A stretch of DNA of 64,000 bases from Timema cristinae. Taxonomy: Eukaryota > Arthropoda > Insecta > Phasmatodea > Timematidae. The stretch is taken from NCBI GenBank assembly GCA_039000515.1, contig JBCFYV010000589.1, forward strand, positions 171,557-235,556, written 5' to 3'. The notes below the pieces were generated by a model, which did not search any database, was not told the origin of the DNA, and was given only the letters and a program-made list of their open reading frames with translations. This document shows positions 57,300 to 64,000 of the stretch, in pieces (within the stretch, counting starts at the first letter, position 1; every line of letters starts with the position of its first letter). The position numbers were made by a program, and so were the translations under genes.

Positions 57300-58400
57300 T
57301 TTAAAAAAGTTTGGTGTAAAATTGCAGAGGAGGTAAAAAAGGGAGGACAAATGATAAGAGGAAGTGAAACCCCCCTGGAAAAAAAAAAAATTTGAGGGAA
57401 AGAAGCATGGAGGAAAAGAAAAAAAAAGCTGTCAGAAGGAGTTTTAAAATGGGGAAAAAAATATCAAAGGAAGAATAATAGGGAGAAGAAAGAAGAGCAA
57501 AGGGAATGGGACAGAAAGTGGGGAGGGATTTGATGGAAAAATGGACAGATATACGGAAAGGGATGTGAAAAAGTGGGTTGTAAATTTTACCAACCCAAAA
57601 AAAAGAAACAGGTAAAGAGAGAAAACACAAAAAAATTAAAATTTAAAAAGCTAAAAAAGGGAAAAACGATGGATACAGGAGAAAAAAAAAAAAGGGAAAA
57701 ATGGATAAAAAAATTTTAAAAAATGTTTATCCAGGGGAGGAAGTTGAGAAACATGAGGAATTAGCAAAAGAAGGAAATGGCACCAAAAAGGGGGGGAGGT
57801 AAATTTAAAGAGGATGAAAAAAGGAAAATCCCCGGTGTGGATAAAAACCATGGAAATATCAAATTTGCAGGAGAAGCGGGAAAATGGGGGTTAAAAAGGG
57901 TGCCAAGAATATATGGAAGAAGACAAAGTACAAAGGGGAGTGGAAAAAGGAAAATATTTGTTTAGTACAGATTTTTTAGGAAAGCAGACAAGAAGAGGGT
58001 AAAAATTTAAAAGGGGGGAATAATGCTAAAGGGGAAAACTACACAAAGTATAGGGAAAAATATATTATAAAAAGAAAAAAGAAAAAAAAAAGAAGGGGAG
58101 AGAGTAACAGCACAGTTTAAAGGGAATAGGGGTTTTGATAAAAACCCTTTACCCTTCGCTATACAACAGCTAAAGGGAAAAAAAGGGTAACAAATTTTTT
58201 AAGAAGGACTTGGCAATGGTATTTAAATGTGGAAAAAATAAATAAATTTTGGGGGAAGCGATGGAGGAGGGTGAATTTAAAAAAGAGGAATTGAAATGAG
58301 GATAAAATATATATGAGAATAACATTGGTTGTGTTAAACAGAGAGGGGGAAATTTTAAATATCCCAAAGTAAACTTGTAACTCCACATCGTAAATCAAGC
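57300..58400 (+). pseudogene. Decayed non-LTR retrotransposon reverse transcriptase, element 2
   Basis: Reading across frames, 57.30-57.70 kb gives Lys/Glu/Arg-rich helical sequence typical of the region before a LINE reverse transcriptase. From 57.78 kb domain blocks appear: KRKIPGVDK, then NIKFAGEAGKWGLKRV, EWKKENICLV, GENYTKYREKYIIK, then KKDLAMVF (before the A-box position), EAMEEGEFKKEEL and NIYENNIGCVK. These match the order of fingers and palm in LINE proteins of the GKSPGvD/KAFD type. The catalytic YADD box was not found, so the 3' half is missing or unreadable. Many frameshifts are present. It is a different family from the element at 60.6-62.3 kb. The strong A/G bias of this strand comes from its Lys/Glu codons. 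Confidence 0.65.
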
Positions 58401-58744
58401 TGTTGAAAAGAAAATATGAGTTTTCCCCCAACTCACCATGATCATGCAGAAACAATAAAAAAAAATATTGTTTGAGAGCTAAAGAAAAACCCCCTTTGGG
58501 AAATTTGAGGGTGGAGGGGAAAAAACAAAAAAAATTTAAAAAAGGTCTTTCCTCAAACTTTTTTAAACAAACCAACTATCTAAACCTTAATAAACAATAA
58601 AATTATACTCTATGGGGTTAAATTTAAAATTTAATTAAATGCTTTTCACCTAATTATTTTTTAAATTTTAAAACTTACCACAATTAAAATAATGATTTTT
58701 TAGATTTTGAGAAGATTGAAAGCAATGCATTTTTCTACCCATTG
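58401..58744. other. AT-rich sequence after LINE element 2
   Basis: No reverse transcriptase motif continues and no gene is visible. Confidence 0.4.
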
Positions 58745-58805
58745 GGTTTAACGCTCAAGCCACTATTAAGTTGCTCACTACTTCGGGAAAGGGGTTTCAA
58801 TCCCC
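58745..58805 (+). mobile_element. tRNA-like phrase, SINE fragment
   Basis: TTTAACGCTCAAGCCACTAT, then GGGGTTTCAATCCCCAGTTA forms a possible D-arm and T-arm pair with a self-complementary T stem. No acceptor stem closes it. Confidence 0.4.
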
Positions 58806-59044
58806 AGTTATCAAACCCCACCCCCTTTAAAACTGGTGAAATTTTAGTTACAGGGGCCATCTTTTTTTCTGACCGAAGGACTTTCCTTTTTTAAACATGC
58901 AAGGGCTCCCTCCCTGTGACCAAGATTTTTTTTTCAATGTCTGTCCAGAAGTAACCTCGATTTCCCTTTTAAAAAAACCGCCTTTTACAGTGCCCTCCGA
59001 CTACAGCAGCATCGTCACTGGGTTTTCTAACAACAATAAAAGGG

Positions 59045-59235
59045 GGTGTCAACAATACACTGACAAGATAACTTCTAGCCAACAACAATACACATAGAAA
59101 GGGATAGCTTTTAGCTGCCCAACAAAACACAGAGAAAAGATAGTTTAACCACAACAATACACAGAGCAAGATAGCTTTACCCGGGACAACAATACACAGA
59201 GCAAGATACTTTTAGCTGACAGAAAAAAACACCCC
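59045..59235 (+). repeat. Minisatellite, unit about 33 bp, five to six copies
   Basis: The unit is ACAATACACAGAGCAAGATA followed by a GCTTTTAGCT-like spacer. Copies begin at about 59052, 59084, 59122, 59154 and 59187, with a decayed sixth at about 59221. The 66-codon minus-strand frame over it is a product of the repeat. Confidence 0.8.
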
Positions 59236-60589
59236 TAATAATTGGAGACAAAAAGAAACGCAATTAAAAAAAACGGGGAAACTCCGGATAAAAATTCAGA
59301 ACATGTAATTTACAAAAAGTTTTGTGGAAAACTGGAACAATCTAAATACAAAAAAAAGGGGGAACTTTTTTATGATAACATAAAATAAAAAAAATATTGA
59401 TGAAAATTTCCCGAACATGTCAACTAAAAAAGAATACAGGCAGGTAAACAATAAAAAAGGGAAAAGGAGAACCAAGTAAGGTGGGGGAAAAAATTGATGT
59501 TTTAAGAAAAATTATATATTTTATCGATGACCAAATAAAATATTTTTTTAAAGCAAACTTTGACAAATAAAACGTTCCTCAATTATAAAAAAAGGAATAG
59601 TAATTTAAAAAATCGTGGGGTTTTATTTTGACCAACCTACTTATTTTAAAATTTGTTTGTTTTCAAGCAAATAAAGGAGCCTTTTGAATTTTAAGAACAT
59701 CTTTTTAGTTTACCTGGAGTGTTATTTCTTAAAAAAGGGGTCACTCTGGGCCCCGGGCCCAAACCTTGTCTGAGGACCACAACATATCGTGTTCTCGTGC
59801 ATCTTCACAGACTGGATTCAGACAAGTTTACGTGACATGACATAGTTGCTTCTCGTGAGAATTTTCATCTGTTCCCCTCAACTTTAACCCCAAAAAAAAG
59901 GGGGATAACGATTAATTGTATTACTTTTTAAAGGGGTTTTTAGCAACTATCAAGCAGTTGAACAAATAGGAGCAACCATATAATCCTTTTTTATTTTGGG
60001 ATTTTTTAAAAATAATAATACCTAAGAAGGAGCCTAAACAAGACATTTTGGCCCCGCTCTAGGGGGTGCCCTGGGGTCTGAAGGGGCCAAGGAAAGTAAA
60101 ACCCCCCCCCCGTAAAATGTTTGTTAATTAGAATTTGACTATATTTTTAAAATCAAAATAAAAAAGTGAACAAAATTTTTAAGATATGAACTTTTTTTAA
60201 TAATACTAAATATATTAAAAAAAATCATATCATTGATAATAAAACATAAACATTTAAATTTAAAAAGTAAATTTGAGATCAAAGTTTTTTTAAATTAATT
60301 TTAGGGTTTTTTTTTAAAGTTTGGAAACTAACGGGGCAACAGTATAGGTGAAAATAGATAAAACGTTTTGTTTAAAATATTGACTACCCGGGGAAATTTC
60401 CCGCATCTCTAACAAAATATATTAATGGGTTATAAAAAGTCAAAAAATAACAAAAAAAATAACCCTTTAAAAGCATTTTAGCCCCATTAAAAATGAAGAT
60501 TTTCATAGATAAAACATTTCCCAAACATGCAATTTCCATACCCTTTTGGAAAAAAAATTGGCATATAGCTCAAAAAACAACTCCATACT
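59236..60589. other. Stretch without a supported gene
   Basis: A + strand acceptor-like TCTCGTGCATCTTCACAG near 59810 precedes a segment with stops in all frames. The rest is AT-rich and noisy. Confidence 0.4.
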
Positions 60590-61499
60590 AATCAATCAAC
60601 CTCACAAATTTCTCCCCATCCTTACATACTCCCTTTTCGCTTCAACAAAAAACCCCAAATGATTTCATACATGCCTTTTATTATTAAAAAAATTAATGTT
60701 TCTTTTTTCACACATTCGTCAACACATTTACCCAAAAATTTTTAGTTTGGGCCCACCCCTTCCTTTTGTATATACACTCTCTAACTTCATATATTGCTTA
60801 GCCACTCATCCACACCATCCTCTCAATATGCTCAAATAAACATGACATCTTTCCCAATGCCCTTTTGAACTCCATTTCAAACACACCCCTTTCAGCACCC
60901 ATTCATTAATGACCGTCCAAAAAATTTTTTTCCCGCATTAAATTTCTTTACACATCTCATTCCAACTGAAATTCAATTTGGGTTTTTGGGGTTTCTAATG
61001 AAAAAAACAAATGTTTTCACATCAACAAAAAAAATGTTGGCGTTTTACATATTTTTTAAATACTGCCCATCTTTGCTTATTTCGATACTACTTAAATTCT
61101 TTGCAATAGTCCACAACCCACATACATCGACTAGTTTCCGAGTTTATTCAGCCACCCTTTTTGATTTTCCTAAAAAAATTGTTTAATTGTTTATGGGAAA
61201 TTTTTCTGGCCAAACACAAAAGTGTTCACTTTTTTCTAACATTTTAATTTATAGCCTACTAAGCTGACAATTTTTTCCCTTTAAATTTGCCCTTTAATCA
61301 AAAATTATCACCTTTGTTTTGGGAAAACATTTATCCAAAATCTATTCTGCTTGCCCACCCCTTTCCCAAACGATTTAATGCATTCAACAAATGACTGATT
61401 CCGGGTAAATAATATGGCATCATCTGCATGTAGCAGCACTTTTTAAAGATTCAATTTGCTTGTTTATACCGTCTTCACAAGAATACCTCATACACTTAT
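60590..61499 (-). pseudogene. LINE element 3, 3' part (catalytic box to C-terminus)
   Basis: Reading the minus strand downwards: KCMRYSCEDGINKQIESLK leads to the catalytic box LLHADDAILFTRNQSF (about 61385-61433; HADD in place of the usual YADD), followed by VECIKSFGKGVGKQNRF. Lower down, CLFEHIERM (about 60830-60860) and a VDECVKKRN block match the thumb and C-terminal wording of LINE proteins (FGHIERM and a carboxy-terminal Trp/Lys-rich region). Stops and frameshifts interrupt it. It continues the segment at 61803-62325 across an inserted SINE. Confidence 0.75.
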
Positions 61500-61514
61500 C
61501 CAAAAAATACATTT
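61500..61514. repeat. Probable target-site duplication, left, of SINE1 copy E
   Basis: CCAAAAAATACATTT matches CCAGTGAATACATTA at 61803-61817 in 11 of 15 positions. Divergence fits the age and noise of the copy. Confidence 0.45.
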
Positions 61515-61802
61515 TTAAAATTTTAATTAGCACAACCGCGCCCAAAAAAACCCCTTTTTCGGGTTAACCATTTACGCTAATGTGAAATGATGGGGTTTTT
61601 GTGAGATGAAAAAGGACCAACAATTTAACTGGAATCCGAACACGGTGGTGCTGGCATCCACACATTCAAAAAGATTTTTGTCAGGGGTTTGGGAAAAGGG
61701 TTTTTGGGAAATCAAAAAAATCTTTTCCCGGGGACCGGGTTTAGGAACCCCGGCCGCCAGCACAAAGTCTGACCCCTTTCCCCCCCTAGACCCCCAAATT
61801 CA
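61515..61802 (-). mobile_element. tRNA-derived SINE1, copy E, inserted in LINE element 3
   Basis: On the minus strand the head AGACTTTGTGCTGGCGGCCG is followed by the damaged B box GGGGTTCCTAAACCCGGTCC, then ATCTTTTTGAATGTGTGGAT, CACCACCGTGTTCGGATTCC, GTTGGTCCTTTTTCATCTC and CATTTCACATTAGCG, with a tail GGGCGCGGTTGTGCTAATTA. It splits the LINE reading between the VMPPxLFNVF-like block and the HADD block, which are normally about 60 codons apart. Confidence 0.75.
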
Positions 61803-62325
61803 CCAGTGAATACATTAAACAACCTTTGGTGGCATAACACAAACTTGTCTAACCTTTTTTTAAACCCAAAACCCTTCCTCAAATCTCAACCCAGCCTAAC
61901 GCATGCTTTACTTCCCTCATAGAAAAACATAATTGCTTTTACTAGCCTTGCCCCCAAACCCCCAAAAAACCCCCTCAGAATAGTCCATAGAACACTACCA
62001 CTCACATGAGTGTATCCCTTTCTACAGATCAACAAACATATAAAAAAATTTTTCTTACACCCATAAAATTTTTCAATCATTTTCTACAATTCAAATACCT
62101 GGTCAATGCAACCTCTACTTGGCATGAAAAAACAATTCACACCCCAATTCTTTTCCACCGTTTTTTTCACTCACCCTCTTAATTAAAACTCTCCCAAAAA
62201 CTTTGCCTGACATACTCAACCCCAAAAAAAAATTTCCCTTTTTAAAAATTTTTTACATCACTCTTACTGCCTTTACCTTTGTACAAAGGGAATGACACAT
62301 TCTTTTTGCCCTTAGGAACATATTG
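61803..62325 (-). pseudogene. LINE element 3, reverse transcriptase fingers and palm
   Basis: The minus strand reads, from high to low coordinate, FPLYKGKGSKSD (about 62260-62295), GKVFGRVLIKRV, PSRGCIDQVFEL (about 62094-62130), the region MIEKFYGCKKN, VLWTILRGFFGGLG, FFYEGSKACVRLG (61886-61925), and a damaged RQVCVMPPKVV before the SINE insertion. The order and wording match the LINE reverse transcriptase type with PLYKGKGSKSE, GRVLIERV, GRGCVDQIF and YE-SKACVR motifs. The A-box region (LEKAYDRV) is degraded. Clade assignment is open. The element is 5'-truncated, as nothing before PLYKGKG is readable. Confidence 0.8.
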
Positions 62326-62436
62326 TTAAATGATTTTGGGCTGATCGGGGTGACTGACCCCATTTGTCTAAAGTTACCATTCTCCATTCTTGTTTTAACA
62401 AAGGGAGGCAGGCCAGATTCGGGCATGCTGAGGGAG
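62326..62436 (-). other. Exon-like segment beside the LINE 5' end
   Basis: A strong acceptor, GTTTACCTCTTTCTCCCTCAG, ends near 62437 and is followed by an open frame that begins MPESGLPPFVKTRMENGNFR. It ends where LINE sequence starts. It may be host sequence interrupted by the LINE or a chance frame. No family is recognised. Confidence 0.25.
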
Positions 62437-62534
62437 AAAGAGGTAAACATTTTTGGAAGGAAAACGGTGCACTTTGAAGGATCTGGGTTTTTTTTTTCTT
62501 CAAGCCCATTACTCTGGAATTTTTGCTTTCTAAC

Positions 62535-63340
62535 CCTAACCACAACAAGTACAAACCCACCCTCCAGACAAAAGGGAGTGAACTCTAAACCCCCCAACAA
62601 GTACATCCCACTCCAGAGAAATGCAGTGAAACCCCAACCACAACAAGTACATCCCACTCCCGAGTAAAGCAGTGAACTCTAACCACAAAAAAGTACATCC
62701 CACTCCAAGTAGTGCAGTGGACCCTAAAAACCCCCAAAAAGTACACCCCCTACCAGAGTAGTGCAGTGGACCCCCCCCACAACAAGTACATCCCCCTACC
62801 AGAGTAGTGGGAGTGGGCCCTAACCCCCAACAAGTACATCCCAAATCCAGACTAGGCATTTAACTCTAACCGCAACAAGTACATCCCACTCCAGAAATAA
62901 TGCAGTGGAAAACCCCCCCCACAACAGTACATCCCACTCCAGGAATTTTGCAGTGGACCCTAACCACAACAAGTAAAATCCCACCCAGAAAGTGCATGAA
63001 CCCCAACCACAACAAGTACACCCACTCCAAGTAAGCAGGGCCCCCCAAACCCCAAAAAATCCAAACCCACCCAGACTAGGGAGTGAAATCTAACCCAAAA
63101 TACATCCCCCCAAAATAGTGCAGGGAAACCCAACCACAACAATACATCCCACTCCCGAATGCAGGGGAAACCCCAACCCCAACAAATACTTTTCCCCCTC
63201 CAGATATGCAGGAAACCCCAACCCCAACAATACATCCCACTCCAAGTAGTGCAAAGGCCCCAACCACAACAATACATCCCACCCCAGATGTGAGTGGGAA
63301 CCCCAACCCAAAAATTTTCATCCCCCTCCCAAATAGTGCG
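62535..63340. repeat. Minisatellite, unit about 46 bp, 17-18 copies
   Basis: The unit, as written on the + strand, is CCACAACAAGTACATCCCAC, TCCAGAGTAGTGCAGTGGAC, CCTAA. Copies recur every 40-52 bases (for example 62599, 62645, 62691, 62739, 62784, 62832, 62877, 62925, 62971, 63014). The left half is well preserved and the right half loses bases. Gly/Cys/Trp-rich frames on the minus strand (repeated SGVGCTCCG-like phrases) are products of the array, since a 46-base unit shifts frame each copy. Confidence 0.9.
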
Positions 63341-63413
63341 GGGGAAAAAATTCAAAACCGAGGCGTAACTTCAACCCATTAATGTTAAAAAAAGGGAAAA
63401 AAAGTTTTCCATT

Positions 63414-63630
63414 CGGCTGGGCCACACAAACCCCCCTAAATCCCCAAAAAGGACGTATTTTTTTTTGCGGGGGCCCCACAGCCCCCCTAATTCCCAAAAA
63501 GGGAAAAGGGGTTTTTGTGCGGGCCGCAAAAGCCCACCTAAAATTTACCAATGGTTTTCTGGTTTTTTGTCTGTTGGGGCCCCACACCCCCCCTAATTCA
63601 TAAAAATGGTACTGGTTTGTGGAACAGGGG
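63414..63630. repeat. Minisatellite, unit about 52 bp, four diverged copies
   Basis: GGCC(A/C)CACA begins three copies at 63420, 63472 and 63578, and GGCCGCAAA begins one at 63522. Each is followed by CCCCCCTAA(A/T)T(T)CCC and AAAAAGG, then a T run. Spacings are 52, 50 and 56 bases. It is not related in sequence to the 46-bp array next to it. Confidence 0.6.
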
Positions 63631-64000
63631 GGGGGGATTTTAAGGAAAACCCGGGGGAACAAGTTAAAAAAACCCAAAGTTTGGAAAGTTTATCGAGTTT
63701 TTGGTTTTTTGGGGGAATACTCATGCAGGAAATAGGAAAGAGGGGGGGGGCGGGTTTTTGTTTCAAACTTTTACCCACTACTCCCCTTAAAAAGTTTTTA
63801 ATTTTTAATGTAAGCTTTAAAAAAAGACCTATTCCCAAACTTTAAATAAACTTAGAGATTTCCTTTTTTTAAAAATTTTCCAGGGAAAAAACCACTCCAA
63901 AAGTCCAAAACATTTAATTTTCAAAAAGTCCAGTTTTAAAACACCTGACTACTAAGCCATCCAATTTTTTTAAACAGGAGGAGGCCACTTCAATAATCTT
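63631..64000. other. Noisy end of window without a supported gene
   Basis: Run-rich sequence. Frames on both strands overlap and have no domain. A tRNA-like phrase may start near 63940 (ACACCTGACTACTAAGCCAT) but the window ends too soon to tell. Confidence 0.4.

Noticed and set aside
58159..58575. 138-codon minus-strand frame
   Set aside because: Antisense to the reverse transcriptase blocks KDLAMVF and YENNIGCVK on the + strand.
59045..59235. CRISPR-like spaced repeats
   Set aside because: The entire unit repeats without unique spacers, and the window is eukaryotic.
62253..63355. Several Gly/Cys/Trp-rich minus-strand frames with repeated VGCTCCG-like phrases, resembling a Cys-rich secreted repeat protein
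   Set aside because: They fall on the 46-bp minisatellite. A unit not divisible by three cannot encode a constant peptide repeat, and each frame lasts only a few units.

Overview
The window looks like nuclear DNA of an invertebrate animal, possibly a crustacean or other arthropod. The evidence is an AT-rich background, introns of 1 to 6 kb, many short interspersed elements with tRNA-like heads, several families of non-LTR retrotransposons, and many minisatellites. I see no prokaryotic operon, CRISPR array, rRNA or intact protein-coding transposon. The organism call is an inference. A main limitation is base quality: from about 3.2 kb onward, and worst at 4-31 kb, homopolymer runs of 4 to 12 bases are abnormally frequent, often as blocks such as AAAATTTTGGGG. 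Copies of one repeat differ mostly by run length. This looks like unpolished long-read consensus, and it breaks reading frames, so missing genes in the noisy parts cannot be taken as real absence. Cleaner stretches are 1-3.2 kb, 31.4-33.4 kb, 39-41.9 kb and 44-45.5 kb.

Layout: 1-4.7 kb is non-coding and holds a short tandem repeat and a large inverted repeat. The first SINE1 copy is at 4.7 kb. 5-28 kb is mostly noisy, homopolymer-rich sequence with scattered tRNA-like heads and diverged repeats, and a strongly G-rich island at 24.6-24.95 kb. A decayed non-LTR reverse transcriptase lies on the + strand at 28.2-28.8 kb. 31.4-33.4 kb is a cleaner stretch with a pyrimidine tract and two unassigned reading frames.

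The best host-gene candidate is on the minus strand between 55.2 and 39.9 kb. Five exons (55196-55098, 48834-48789, 44393-44295, 41541-41492, 40186-39995) have GT/AG borders and compatible phases. They run from an ATG with an in-frame stop just upstream to a TGA with AATAAA signals 84 and 121 bases beyond it. The predicted protein is 161 residues with a helical N-terminal part and an acidic serine-rich C-terminal part. I do not recognise it. Its introns hold SINEs of several families and a 78-bp tandem repeat.

56-64 kb contains a + strand reverse transcriptase fragment (57.8-58.4 kb), a 33-bp minisatellite, and a minus-strand LINE (62.3-60.6 kb) interrupted by a SINE1 copy with probable target-site duplications. 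A 46-bp minisatellite (62.54-63.34 kb) sits next to the truncated 5' end of that LINE, followed by a second minisatellite of about 52 bp. The SINEs presumably depended on LINE machinery for mobilisation. SINE1 and a second SINE family with a different tRNA-like head appear to share a 3' tail, as expected for families recruited by one LINE.
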